47,963 nt of DNA from Alphaproteobacteria bacterium (GCA_030425145.1 JAUHVK010000033.1:1-47963); one strand, 5' to 3'. Shown: positions 14,855-23,968, numbered from the stretch's first letter. Made by a program: numbers and translations. Notes: a model not told the origin generated them from the sequence alone.

Positions 14855-16594
14855 TTGGAAACCAAGGCGAACTTTGTCCTGATCGGCGCGTTCACCCTCG
14901 CGGGGTTGCTGGGGATCCTTGGGTTCTTCCTGTGGTTCGCGCAGGTCGAGCTGGACCGCCAGTTCGACTATTACGACATCCGGTTTTCCTCGGTCTCGGG
15001 CCTCAGCAACGCCTCCGACGTCCGCTTCAGCGGCTTGCCCGTGGGGCAGGTGGTGGATGTGCGCTTGTCGCCCAATCTGGACGGCACGATCCTTGTCCGG
15101 GTCGAAGTGGATGCCGCCACCCCCGTCCGCACCGACAGCATCGCCACGATCGAAGCGCAGGGTGTGACCGGCGTGTCCTTCGTCGGCATCGACCCCGGGA
15201 CGCGGGACGCCCCGCTTCTTGAGCCGACCTATGAGCAGCCGGTCCCCGAAATCACCGCTGGACGCTCCACCCTCCAAAGCCTCTCCGAAGACGCCCCGCG
15301 TCTGCTCGAGGAATCGCTTCAACTCGTGTCCGATGTGGGTGACCTGCTCGGCGCAGAGAACCGCGACCGCATCAACAGCATTATTGCCAACGTTGAAACC
15401 GCATCCGCGGAGTTTGCCGAAACACTGAACGGGTTCTCGTCGATCTCGACCACGGTCAGCGACTTTGCTGAACAGATTAACCGCTTCAACGAAACGCTCA
15501 ACACCCTGACCGGCGACCTCACCGCCGTGCTGCAAACCGCTGACGCCACTCTGACATCCATTGGTGAACTGTCGGAGCAGGGTAAAGGCGTGCTCACAAC
15601 CGGGGCCGAAACCCTGACCAGCGCCCAATCCGCCATCGACCGGACGGAAAGCTATATCGCCACCGATCTCGCTCAGGTGACGGACGACCTGCGCGCCACC
15701 GCCGCCGCGCTGCAAACCGAACTGACCGCACTTTCCGCCGACGCCCGCGCTCTGATGGCGACACTCAACACCACCGGCGAAACCGCAACCGCACGTCTGC
15801 AAGAGGCACAGGCGACACTGCAAGCCACCGACGCCCTGATCGCCCGTCTGGATGGCACCGCCGAGGCCGTGACCGAAACAGCAGGCACCATCGACACGCT
15901 GATCCGCGACGAAGGCGCGCCGCTTCTGTCTGAAACCCGGACAATGGTTGCCGACGCCGACCGCGCCATCGCCTCGGTCGCAACCATCGCCAACGAAGAC
16001 CTGCCCGTCATCATCGCCGACATTCGCCAAACCGCCGAGACCTTCCGTACCGTCGCCACTGAAGTGGGCGGCAACCTGACCGCCTCCAGTCAATCCGCCG
16101 AAACGGTGCTGGAAACGGCGCGGGTCACGCTAGAAGACGCCCGTGTGTCCTTCGCCAATGCCAACACCACACTGGCCGCGATCAACGATGCGCTGGAAAC
16201 CGGCGACCGCGCGCTGGGCGCGGCAGAACGGGCCTTCACCGGCGCGGACCGGGTCATCAACGAGGATCTGGACGGGATCATTGCCGGGTTGGAAACGTCT
16301 TTGGCCAGCCTTGATGCCGCCATCGCGCAGGTATCCGCAGATATCCCCGGCATGTCCGCCGACCTACGCGCCGCCAGTCAAGCCGCAAGCGATACCTTTG
16401 CCGAACTGCGCAACCTGACAAGTGCCGCGTCCCCGTCGATCCGGGAATTTACCTCAACCGCCTTGCCGCTTTATTCACGGCTGGCACAGGAAAGCCGCGC
16501 ATTGATTGGAAATCTTGACCGTTTGACCGATCAAATCCAGAGAGACCCGACGCGGTTCTTCCTCGACAGTGAAACGCCGGAGTTCAGACGATGA
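14855..16594 (+). CDS. MlaD-family MCE protein with very long helical tail
   Basis: 579 residues from a TTG start one base after the ATPase stop. There is a single N-terminal membrane anchor (residues ~8-30), one MCE domain (~38-115: 'IRFSSVSGLSNASDVRFSGL', 'VDVRLSPNLDGTILVRVEVD', 'GVTGVSFVGIDPG'), and about 450 residues rich in Ala, Thr, Ser, Leu, Glu and Asp with heptad-like spacing. The protein has no cysteine, one tryptophan and only two lysines by my count. It ends 'RDPTRFFLDSETPEFRR', a tail seen in MCE proteins paired with PqiC-like lipoproteins. MCE proteins form hexameric lipid tunnels in the periplasm; the tail probably builds the barrel or needle towards the outer membrane. The stop overlaps the lipoprotein start. 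Confidence 0.88.
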   Translation: METKANFVLIGAFTLAGLLGILGFFLWFAQVELDRQFDYYDIRFSSVSGLSNASDVRFSGLPVGQVVDVRLSPNLDGTILVRVEVDAATPVRTDSIATIEAQGVTGVSFVGIDPGTRDAPLLEPTYEQPVPEITAGRSTLQSLSEDAPRLLEESLQLVSDVGDLLGAENRDRINSIIANVETASAEFAETLNGFSSISTTVSDFAEQINRFNETLNTLTGDLTAVLQTADATLTSIGELSEQGKGVLTTGAETLTSAQSAIDRTESYIATDLAQVTDDLRATAAALQTELTALSADARALMATLNTTGETATARLQEAQATLQATDALIARLDGTAEAVTETAGTIDTLIRDEGAPLLSETRTMVADADRAIASVATIANEDLPVIIADIRQTAETFRTVATEVGGNLTASSQSAETVLETARVTLEDARVSFANANTTLAAINDALETGDRALGAAERAFTGADRVINEDLDGIIAGLETSLASLDAAIAQVSADIPGMSADLRAASQAASDTFAELRNLTSAASPSIREFTSTALPLYSRLAQESRALIGNLDRLTDQIQRDPTRFFLDSETPEFRR

Positions 16595-17217
16595 CATTAT
16601 GGGCACCTTTGCGGAACCTCCTCGCGGCGACCAGTCTGGCCGCACTGTCGGGCTGTGCCGCGATCACCGCCGTTACCGATGCAGCAACACCTCTGGACGT
16701 GTATGAACTGCGCGCCCCTGCCAGCATTGAGCCCAGTGGGGGCCGCGTCTTGGCACGGGATGTGATTATCGAAATTCCGACCACCAGCGGGGCCTTGGCG
16801 ACCGACCGCATCATGATCCGGCCCAATGCACTACAGGCGCAATACCTGCCCGATGTCCGGTGGAGCGAACCGACCCCGGTGATGGTCCAGACGCTGATGC
16901 TGCGGTCTGTCGAGGCCACTGGCGCTGTGCGCTATGTTGGGCGCAAGCCCTTGGGGGTCAGCGGGGATTTCGCGCTCGTGACCGAAGTCATCGACTTTCA
17001 GGCCGATGTTGTTCCCGAGACCGATACCGCCAACGTGCAGATCACCCTTCTGGTGCGGATCGTACGTGAACGGGATGCCAGCATCGTCGCCACCCGCCGC
17101 TTCACCGCAATCGCCGTTGCAGCGACAACCGAGACAGCCGTTGTAATCGACGCTTTCAGCGCCGCATCGGATCAGGTCTTCGACGCTTTCGCGCAGTGGG
17201 TGCGATCGACACTCTGA
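16591..17217 (+). CDS. ABC-type transport auxiliary lipoprotein (PqiC/LptE-like, DUF330 type)
   Basis: 208 residues with a lipoprotein signal peptide and lipobox 'LSGC' (Cys about residue 22). The rest resembles the ABC-type transport auxiliary component: 'LDVYELRAPASIEPSGGRVL', 'RIMIRPNALQAQYLPDVRWS', and a C-terminal helix 'VFDAFAQWVRSTL'. Its ATG overlaps the MCE protein stop by 4 bp. Known relatives (PqiC) sit in the outer membrane and form a ring that docks the MCE tunnel, so this protein is expected to complete the trans-envelope path. It closes the operon; an interval of 116 bp with no gene follows. Confidence 0.85.
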   Translation: MTLWAPLRNLLAATSLAALSGCAAITAVTDAATPLDVYELRAPASIEPSGGRVLARDVIIEIPTTSGALATDRIMIRPNALQAQYLPDVRWSEPTPVMVQTLMLRSVEATGAVRYVGRKPLGVSGDFALVTEVIDFQADVVPETDTANVQITLLVRIVRERDASIVATRRFTAIAVAATTETAVVIDAFSAASDQVFDAFAQWVRSTL

Positions 17218-17333
17218 CGTGACGTCGACCTTAACGGAATGACCAAAGTCTTCTTTGCGATGCGCAGTGTTGGTTAAGGTCCAATGACAAAGCGGGCAGA
17301 CACGCGCCGCCATACGGACAGGCCGGTTTCATT

Positions 17334-18545
17334 ATGGTGACCCAAGACAACAAACTGCGCCGCGCGTTGAACGTGCCTTTGCTAACGCTCTACGGGCTTG
17401 GCGTGACCGTGGGCGCAGGCATCTACGTGCTTGTTGGCGCAACCGCAGCCGAGGCCGGGGCCCATGCGCCGATTGCTTTTGTGGTGGCGGCATTCGTGGT
17501 CGCCTTCACAGCGTTTTCCTATGCCGAACTGTCGACCCGCTATCCGGTCAGCGCCGGAGAGGCGGCCTATGTCGAAGCGGGGTTTTCCTCGGCCATGCTT
17601 GCCACGGTGGTCGGATTGGCCGTGGTTCTGTCGGGACTCGTGTCGGCGGCCGCCGTGTCGCTGGGCGCGGCATCCTACCTGCATGGGTTGACCGGCGCAC
17701 CCACCTTGGGTCTGACCGTTTCTGTTGTGGCGCTGATGGCCTTGATCGCCCTGTGGGGGATCACGCAATCGGTCACGGTGGCCGCAACCATCACGGTTAT
17801 CGAGGTGTCGGGTCTTCTCATAGTGATGCTCTGGGGGTTCGGTTTTTCCGAACCCTCCGGCGTGACGTTGATCGACATCTTACCCCCCCTGACCGGGCCG
17901 CATTGGGCCGGGATCGGAACGGCGTCCTTGCTGGCGTTCTTTGCCTTTGTCGGGTTCGAGGACATGGCAAATGTCGCGGAAGAGGTGAAAGACCCCTTGC
18001 ACACCATGCCCCGCGCGATCCTGTGGACGCTTGTTCTGGCGACGGTGCTTTATATCGGGACTACAACCGCCGTGTTGATGGCGGTTCCGCTTGCGCCTCT
18101 GTCGGCCTCGGCGGCACCTTTGTTGCTGGTCTTTGCGGATGCGCCTGCCGTGGTTCAGCAGGGGTTCAGCCTGGTTGCCATCGTGGCCACTGTAAACGGC
18201 GTCCTGATCCAGATGATTATGGCGTCGCGTGTGCTTTATGGTCTCGCAGATCGGGGCCATCTGCCAAAGGCGATGTCTTATGTATCGCCCAAGACCCAGA
18301 CCCCGGTGGTGTCCACACTTGTCGTTGCAGCGACCATCCTGCTTTTGGCGCTCAGCTTTCCGATTGATGCTCTGGCCGAACGTACGTCGCAGGTCGTGCT
18401 GTTCGTGTTTGTGCTCGTCAACCTCGCGCTGATCCGGATCAAACTGGCCGGACCATCGGCCGAGCGGCATTTCCGCGTGCCGATGGCCGTGCCGGTGCTG
18501 GGTGTGGCGACAAGCGTTCTGCTGCTGGCAACAAGCGCATTGTGA
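17334..18545 (+). CDS. APC superfamily amino-acid permease
   Basis: 403 residues, about eleven to twelve hydrophobic spans. The first helix has the glycine-rich motif 'LLTLYGLGVTVGAGIYVLVG' that binds the substrate backbone in APC transporters, followed by 'FVVAFTAFSYAELSTRYPVS' and 'GFEDMANVAEEVKDPLHTMP', all typical of the cationic amino-acid/YcaM-like branch. It seems slightly short at the C-terminus (family ~430-450). It reads in the same direction as the MCE operon but is separated from it by 116 bp, and converges on the TPP enzyme gene with 6 bp between stops. The amino acid carried cannot be read from sequence; the amino-acid-type enzymes 2-5 kb away are possible partners. Confidence 0.85.
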   Translation: MVTQDNKLRRALNVPLLTLYGLGVTVGAGIYVLVGATAAEAGAHAPIAFVVAAFVVAFTAFSYAELSTRYPVSAGEAAYVEAGFSSAMLATVVGLAVVLSGLVSAAAVSLGAASYLHGLTGAPTLGLTVSVVALMALIALWGITQSVTVAATITVIEVSGLLIVMLWGFGFSEPSGVTLIDILPPLTGPHWAGIGTASLLAFFAFVGFEDMANVAEEVKDPLHTMPRAILWTLVLATVLYIGTTTAVLMAVPLAPLSASAAPLLLVFADAPAVVQQGFSLVAIVATVNGVLIQMIMASRVLYGLADRGHLPKAMSYVSPKTQTPVVSTLVVAATILLLALSFPIDALAERTSQVVLFVFVLVNLALIRIKLAGPSAERHFRVPMAVPVLGVATSVLLLATSAL

Positions 18546-18551
18546 CCCGCG

Positions 18552-20201
18552 TCAGGACAGCCGTTTGCCCGGCGACAGGAAATTCGGATCGGCCTTCACC
18601 TCGATCAGTTTGACTCCTTTGCGCGACCGCGCCTCAGCCAATGCAGCGACAAAACTGTCATAGTCCGGGGCCTTGGCAGCGTGCGCGCCGAAGGACCGTG
18701 CGAAGTCGCTGAAATCGGGATTGGTCAGCACCGTGCCTGACACCCGGTCAGGGTATTCCCGTTCCTGATGCGCGCGGATCGTACCGTAGCGGGCGTTGTC
18801 GATGATGATCACGGTCAGGTTCAGATCGTGATGCACAGCAGTCGCCATTTCCTGACAGGTCATCATGAAACACCCGTCACCTGCGATGGCGAAGATCTCG
18901 CGCTCCGGTTCGCATATCGCGGCCCCGATGGCGGCAGGCAGGCCGTAGCCCATAGAGCCGGACGTGGGGGCCAACTGTGATCCCGGCGCGCGGTATTTGT
19001 AGAACCGATGCAGCCAGCCCGCGTAATTGCCCGCGCCGTTGCAGAGGATTGCGTCTTCGGGCAGCACCTCGGCCAGATGCGCGAAATAGGGCGCAAGCGG
19101 ATCATCCCCGACCGACGCCGGGTCGCTGAACGAAACGTACCGTTCGCGCAGGTCAACTGTACGGTTCGCGAAAGCGTCGGGCGCGATGGGATCCCAGCCC
19201 GCCACAGCCGTACAGAAGCTTTCGGTATCCGCCACCAGCGCGATTTCCGGTTCATAGACGCGGCCGATTTCTTCGGGTTCAGGGAAGACATGCACCAGCG
19301 ATTGCTCCGCCACCGGCGGTGTCAGGATCGAATACCCAGCGGTCGTCATTTCCCCCAGACGCGGTCCGACGGCGATCAGCAGGTCTGTCTCGGCCATGAT
19401 CTCTTTGAGATAGGGCGGTGTGCCGACACCATAATGGCCGATGTAATTCGGATGCCGATTGTCCATAAGTCCTTGACAGCGCAGGGAAACTGCAACGGGC
19501 AAGGATTGGGTTTCTGCAAAACGCCGCAAATCGGCGATGCCGGTTTTGGTCCAGCCTCCCCCCCCTGCCATCACCAGCGGGCGCTTGGCTTGGGCGATGC
19601 GTTCTTTCAGCATATCCAGATTTTTACCTGATGGTAAAAAACGCGGTGTCTCGATCCGCGCAGGCGGTGTGGGCTGCGTGATCTCGTCGTAGAGCATGTC
19701 CTCCGGCAGCGCGAGCACCACTGGCCCGGGCCGCCCGGACATCGCCGTCCGAAACGCGCGGGAGATGTATTCCTGAAGCCGCGACGCATCGTCGATCTGC
19801 GCGACCCATTTGGCCATCTGGCCGAACATGCGGCGGTAGTCGATTTCCTGAAACGCTTCGCGGTCCACCATGTCGCGGGCAACCTGACCGAGGAACAGGA
19901 TCATCGGAGTCGAATCCTGATAGGCCACATGAACCCCGGCGCTGGCATTGGTGGCGCCCGGCCCGCGCGTGGCAAAGCAGATACCGGGACGGCCTGTGAG
20001 TTTGCCGTAGGCATCGGCGGCCATGGCCGCGCCGCCCTCTTGCCGGCAGGTGACAAAGCGGATGTCCCGTTCGCGCCCGTAGAACGCGTCGAGTACGGGC
20101 AGGTAGCTTTCGCCGGGTACCCCGAATGCGGCTGTTGTGCCTTGGGCGACAAGCAGGTCGACAAGATGGTCGGCCGCTCGGATGGTGGTGTTGGGGCGTG
20201 T
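18552..20201 (-). CDS. Thiamine pyrophosphate-dependent enzyme, acetolactate synthase large-subunit-like
   Basis: 549 residues with all three domains of the POX/ALS family. The N-terminal PYR domain has the catalytic Glu in 'CRQEGGAAMAADAYGKLTG' (Glu about residue 56), the middle domain starts near 190, and the C-terminal TPP domain has the GDG...N motif 'AIAGDGCFMMTCQEMATAVH' / 'IIIDNARYGTIRAHQ'. It is not the housekeeping IlvB by context: no IlvH partner is adjacent, and it lies divergent from the ammonia-lyase cassette. Oxo-acid decarboxylase or carboligase roles are possible. The ATG was chosen over an in-frame TTG 33 bases upstream because it gives the usual short N-terminus; GAAGG lies about 11 bases ahead of it. 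Confidence 0.8.
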   Translation of the reverse strand, partial: TRPNTTIRAADHLVDLLVAQGTTAAFGVPGESYLPVLDAFYGRERDIRFVTCRQEGGAAMAADAYGKLTGRPGICFATRGPGATNASAGVHVAYQDSTPMILFLGQVARDMVDREAFQEIDYRRMFGQMAKWVAQIDDASRLQEYISRAFRTAMSGRPGPVVLALPEDMLYDEITQPTPPARIETPRFLPSGKNLDMLKERIAQAKRPLVMAGGGGWTKTGIADLRRFAETQSLPVAVSLRCQGLMDNRHPNYIGHYGVGTPPYLKEIMAETDLLIAVGPRLGEMTTAGYSILTPPVAEQSLVHVFPEPEEIGRVYEPEIALVADTESFCTAVAGWDPIAPDAFANRTVDLRERYVSFSDPASVGDDPLAPYFAHLAEVLPEDAILCNGAGNYAGWLHRFYKYRAPGSQLAPTSGSMGYGLPAAIGAAICEPEREIFAIAGDGCFMMTCQEMATAVHHDLNLTVIIIDNARYGTIRAHQEREYPDRVSGTVLTNPDFSDFARSFGAHAAKAPDYDSFVAALAEARSRKGVKLIEVKADPNFLSPGKRLS

Positions 20202-20339
20202 CATTCTGGGCAGGACCTTCTTTGATTTGCGCAAACGCTAAAGCGGTTCGCAAGGCAGGGCAAACAGATGGTCGGTCCAAGCGCGGCGGATGTCGGACTT
20301 GGCGCGCCAAACGTGACCATCTGCTGTCACAGTGGCGCT

Positions 20340-21374
20340 ATGAACGTACTGCATAAAACCCCCGCCCTTGCCGATGCCGTGCTTGCAACACTGGCCGATA
20401 TTCCCTTTCCCAGTGTCGCTGCCGACCGCCCGTCAGCGTTGCTGACCCGCTGCCCTGCGGCTGCGGTGACGCCTTTGTCTGAATCGCCTGATTTGGCGAA
20501 GGCAGCGGGTGTCGGACATGTTCATATCAAGGACGAGCGTGGGCGGATGGGGCTGGGCAGCTTCAAGGCGCTGGGCGCGGCTTATGTGATTGCGCGCGAT
20601 GCCGAAGAGGGAAACGCCAAGGGCCGAACTTATGTCACCGCCAGTGCTGGCAACCACGGTCTGTCCGTCGCAGCAGGTGCGCAGGCGTTTGGTGCGCGCG
20701 CAGTTGTGTATCTGGCCGACACCGTTCCCGAAGGATTTGCCGACCGTCTCCGCAGTTTTGGCGCGGAAGTCGTGAGGCACGGTGCGATCTACGAAGAGGC
20801 GATGGCAGGGGCCGCACAAGCTGCGAAGGACAACGATTGGGCCTTGCTGTCAGACAGTTCCTGGCCGGGGTATGTCGACCGGCCTTACACGTTGATGGAA
20901 GGCTATTTGGTGCTGATGCAGGAAGCGGTGGCCCAGATGCCCGCGCCGCCGACGCATATCTTCCTGCAAGCAGGTGTTGGTGGTCTGGCGACAGCCTGTG
21001 CCGCCTATGCGCGGGTCGCGTGGGGGGATGAGCCTCAAATCATCGTGGTCGAACCCGAGGCCGCCCCGGCGCTCTATGCGTCGATCGAGGCAGGGTGGGC
21101 GCAGGTCACCGAAGGCCCGGAATCCGCGATGGGGCGCCTGGACTGCAAAGAGCCGTCACTGATCGCACTCAAGGGGCTGGCGCGGGATGCAGATGAATTC
21201 ATGCTGATCACCGAGGACGAAGGTGCGGGAGGCAGCGCAGCCTGTGCCGACGCGGGATTTCCAACCACGCCGTCGGGTGGGGCAGGCGTTGCCGGATTGC
21301 TGGTGGCTGGGCCATCGCTTGGCCTGACACCGGAATCGCGCGTGCTGGTGATCCTCAGCGAGCAGGCGTCATGA
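20340..21374 (+). CDS. PLP-dependent diaminopropionate ammonia-lyase-like enzyme
   Basis: 344 residues, fold type II. The PLP lysine is Lys76 in 'GLGSFKALGAAYV', the substrate loop is 'TASAGNHGLSVAAGAQ', and the phosphate-binding glycine loop is 'LQAGVGGLATACAAYARV'. The segment 'AMGRLDCKEPSLIALKGL' resembles the equivalent region of diaminopropionate ammonia-lyase (usually ~400 aa), which turns D- or L-2,3-diaminopropionate into pyruvate and ammonia. EutB-like dehydratases of ectoine catabolism are a related alternative. It is the first gene of a three-gene operon: its stop overlaps the peptidase start (ATGA). It is divergent from the TPP enzyme, with a 138-bp interval. Confidence 0.8.
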   Translation: MNVLHKTPALADAVLATLADIPFPSVAADRPSALLTRCPAAAVTPLSESPDLAKAAGVGHVHIKDERGRMGLGSFKALGAAYVIARDAEEGNAKGRTYVTASAGNHGLSVAAGAQAFGARAVVYLADTVPEGFADRLRSFGAEVVRHGAIYEEAMAGAAQAAKDNDWALLSDSSWPGYVDRPYTLMEGYLVLMQEAVAQMPAPPTHIFLQAGVGGLATACAAYARVAWGDEPQIIVVEPEAAPALYASIEAGWAQVTEGPESAMGRLDCKEPSLIALKGLARDADEFMLITEDEGAGGSAACADAGFPTTPSGGAGVAGLLVAGPSLGLTPESRVLVILSEQAS

Positions 21375-22531
21375 CACAACCGCCGCGTGGCTTTCCGGAG
21401 ACGGAGTTCCAGAAGCGCACCCGTGCTGCGCAGGCCTTGATGGCCGAACAGGGTCTCGCCGCGCTGTTGCTGACGACCGAGCCGGAGATCAGGTATTACA
21501 CCGGCTTTCTGACCCGGTTCTGGGAAAGCCCGACACGGCCGTGGTTTGTGATTGTCCCGGCGACGGGAGACCCGATTGCGGTGATCCCCTCGATTGGCGC
21601 GCACCTGATGGTGCAATGCTGGATTACTGATATCCGTACCTGGGCTGCGCCTGACTATGAGGATGACGGGACCGGCCTGCTGGTCGATACGCTCTCCGAG
21701 ATTGTACCTGTGTCCGGTGCGATTGGTTTGGCGGACCAAATGGAAAGCCATGTGCGGATGCCGCTTGCCGACCTGCGGCGACTGGAGGCGGCCCTTGCCC
21801 CGCGCCGGTTGGTTGGAGATGCGACGATCACGCGGCGGTTGCGGATGGTGAAATCCGAAGCCGAGATTGCCAAAATCCACCATGCCGCCGGGATCGCCAA
21901 CCGAGCCTTTGACCGTGTGCCAGAGCATGTCTCGGCAGGGCTTTCCCTGTCATACGTGTTTCGCAGATTTCAGATGCTGTGCCTTGAGGAAAAGGCAGAC
22001 TGGGTGCCGTATCTTGCGGGGGCGGCGGATGCGGGGGGCTATGCGGATGTGATCTCTCCTGCGACCGATATTCCGTTGGCGATGGGTGATGTGTTGATGC
22101 TCGACACCGGATTGGTTTGGGACGGGTATTTCTGCGATTTCGACCGGAACTACAGTGTCGGAACACCTGCACCGCATGTTGCGGCGGCCCATGCGCGGTT
22201 AATTGACGCCACACATGCGGCGGCCGAAATCGCCAAACCCGGCGCGCTAATCTCTGATCTTTTTCATGCCATGAACCGCGTTGTGAACCCAAGTGGCGAT
22301 GTCATGGAGGCTGGCCGGCTTGGGCATGGGCTGGGGATGCAACTGACCGAATGGCCGTCGATCATCCCGCAGGATCACACGGTTCTGGTCCCCGGTATGG
22401 TGCTGACGCTGGAGCCGTCCGTCACGGTGCGCGACGGCAAAATATTGGTGCACGAGGAAAACATCGTGGTTCGAGAGGGTGAGGCAGAGTTTCTGTCAGT
22501 GCCGCAGGCGCACGAGATGAGGGTGATCTGA
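21371..22531 (+). CDS. M24 family metallopeptidase / Xaa-Pro aminopeptidase-like hydrolase
   Basis: 386 residues: a creatinase N-terminal domain (residues ~12-145) and a pita-bread M24 domain. All five metal ligands are in place: Asp245 ('VLMLDTGLVW'), Asp256 ('YFCDFDRNYSVG'), His319 ('RLGHGLGMQ'), Glu348 ('TLEPSV') and Glu362 ('VHEENIV'), so it should be an active metal hydrolase. Relatives include Xaa-Pro peptidases and the ectoine hydrolase EutD/DoeA. Given an amino-acid lyase before it and a racemase-like protein after it, all coupled, it probably opens an amide or cyclic amidine bond to release the lyase substrate (inference). Confidence 0.85.
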   Translation: MTQPPRGFPETEFQKRTRAAQALMAEQGLAALLLTTEPEIRYYTGFLTRFWESPTRPWFVIVPATGDPIAVIPSIGAHLMVQCWITDIRTWAAPDYEDDGTGLLVDTLSEIVPVSGAIGLADQMESHVRMPLADLRRLEAALAPRRLVGDATITRRLRMVKSEAEIAKIHHAAGIANRAFDRVPEHVSAGLSLSYVFRRFQMLCLEEKADWVPYLAGAADAGGYADVISPATDIPLAMGDVLMLDTGLVWDGYFCDFDRNYSVGTPAPHVAAAHARLIDATHAAAEIAKPGALISDLFHAMNRVVNPSGDVMEAGRLGHGLGMQLTEWPSIIPQDHTVLVPGMVLTLEPSVTVRDGKILVHEENIVVREGEAEFLSVPQAHEMRVI

Positions 22532-23307
22532 TGCCGCTGCCCTATACCATCGACACACATCGTCCGACGCAGATTGGCTTGGTGACGCTGCAAAGCGACG
22601 AGACCATTGAGCGGGATTTCCGGATGCTCCTTCCCTCGGATGTGGAGCTGTTGGTGTCGCGGGTGCCGTCGGGGGCCACAGTGTCGCTCGACAGCCTGTG
22701 CGCAATGGAAGAGAGCCTGACCGCTTCGGCAGGGCTCTTGCCGATTGGGTCACGGCTTGCTGCTGTAGGCTATGGTTGCACCTCGGCCAGCGCGGCCATT
22801 GGTGCGGCGCGGGTGGCAGAGTTGATCAAACGCGGCGCCGACACGCCACATGTTTCGGACCCGCTGACCGCGCTGATCGCGGCCTGTCATGCGGGTGGTC
22901 TTCGCAGGATCGGTCTGGTCAGCCCATATGTGGAGAGTGTCAGCCACCGACTGATCGAACGTCTTGAGGCGGCGGGGATCGGCGTAATCGCGTTCGGAAG
23001 TTTTGACGAACCGCTCGAAGAGCGGGTGGTGCGGATCTCTCGTCAATCGGTGCGCGATGCGGCGATGCATGTGGGGCGCAGTGCGCCCTGTGAGGCGGTG
23101 TTCCTGTCCTGCACCAATCTGCGCGCGCTTGAGGTGATCGACGAGATCGAGCCGGAACTGGGGTTCCCGGTCTTGTCGAGCAATCAGGTGCTGGCGTGGC
23201 ATCTGGGGCGCCTGTCGGGATTTGCAGATCGATGCGCGCGCATTGGTCGGCTGTTCGACTTTGGCGATGCCGCATTAGCTCCGACGACGGACGGAAGGCC
23301 CCATTGA
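22531..23307 (+). CDS. Asp/Glu racemase / maleate isomerase-like protein (EutA type)
   Basis: 258 residues of the aspartate/glutamate racemase superfamily, maleate isomerase-arylmalonate decarboxylase branch. The two catalytic cysteines are Cys83 ('AVGYGCTSASAAIGAARV') and Cys194 ('AVFLSCTNLRALEVIDEIE'), with 'GLVTLQSDETIERDFRMLLP' at the start. It shares one base with the peptidase stop (TGATG), so it is coupled to it. EutA of ectoine catabolism is a close type of relative. The last ~8 residues ('PTTDGRPH') are read from DNA that in another frame encodes a LysR fragment, so the native C-terminus has been cut at about 23280 and replaced; the fold itself looks complete. Confidence 0.8.
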   Translation: MPLPYTIDTHRPTQIGLVTLQSDETIERDFRMLLPSDVELLVSRVPSGATVSLDSLCAMEESLTASAGLLPIGSRLAAVGYGCTSASAAIGAARVAELIKRGADTPHVSDPLTALIAACHAGGLRRIGLVSPYVESVSHRLIERLEAAGIGVIAFGSFDEPLEERVVRISRQSVRDAAMHVGRSAPCEAVFLSCTNLRALEVIDEIEPELGFPVLSSNQVLAWHLGRLSGFADRCARIGRLFDFGDAALAPTTDGRPH

Positions 23308-23830
23308 TACGCTGATCAATGCTGTGCATTCCGGAGACATTGACGCGATCATCTGCGCGCGCCCCAATGCCTCGCGGCTTGAAGGCCTGTCCGTCGAAGA
23401 GCTCGTGCTTGATCGCATGAAGCTTTTTGTTAACGTGGCGCATCCCCTCGCGTCCGAGAAGGAGATCGACGCACGCCGGGTTCTAGATTTCCCGTTCATC
23501 CTTCCCCCAGGTAGCAGTGCAACTCGAGACGCCCTCGACAACGCTTTTCTGGAAGCAGCCGGTCGAAAACCGAGCGGCACGGTCGAGACGAGTTCCTATG
23601 CAGTAATCAAGAGGCTGCTCCTGGCGTCCCAGCATATCTCGTTCCGATCGGTGAAAGAATTCCGCGAGGATGTTGACGCCGGGGTGATCAAGTCTCTGGA
23701 CCTCGGGTTCGAATTCGATGATCGCGCGATCTGCATCCTCCAACGCAGCAGCGCTATCCAGACACCGGCGACCTCGAAGGTGATAAACCTTATCCGGAGC
23801 GCGGCAAGGGACGCGAGAGAGTTCGGCTGA
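23281..23830 (+). pseudogene. Headless LysR-type regulator (effector-binding domain only)
   Basis: From about 23287 the frame reads 'EGPIDTLINAVHSGDIDAII' and continues through 'MKLFVNVAHPLASEKEIDAR', 'DFPFILPPGSSATRDAL' and 'VIKRLLLASQHISFRSVKEF' to the stop. This is most of the LysR substrate-binding domain of the GbpR-like type. The winged-helix domain is absent; a TAG stop in this frame lies just upstream at about 23278. A GTG at 23324 could start a 168-residue product, but it has no useful ribosome site. The first bases of the fragment overlap the out-of-frame tail of the racemase gene. It records a deletion or insertion that joined two unrelated genes. Confidence 0.75.
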
Positions 23831-23968
23831 GGGTGTCGGTCTTTATTGAGATGGGCAATTTCGCTCAGTCTTGATGTGCGATCGCATTTGCAGGGCGGTT
23901 TTCCCTACGGCGGTCGGCAAAAAGTCGAACACGATCACATTCTGAAACCAAAATCTAATTCCCCGATC

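Noticed and set aside
13522-16093. Overlapping long antisense frames across the MCE operon
   Set aside because: Low-complexity, Arg/His/Gly-rich translations without motifs; the sense genes are well supported.
17228-17280. ACCTTAAC/GTTAAGGT inverted repeat upstream of the APC permease
   Set aside because: Eight-bp arms about 37 bp apart are too weak and distant to call an operator or terminator.
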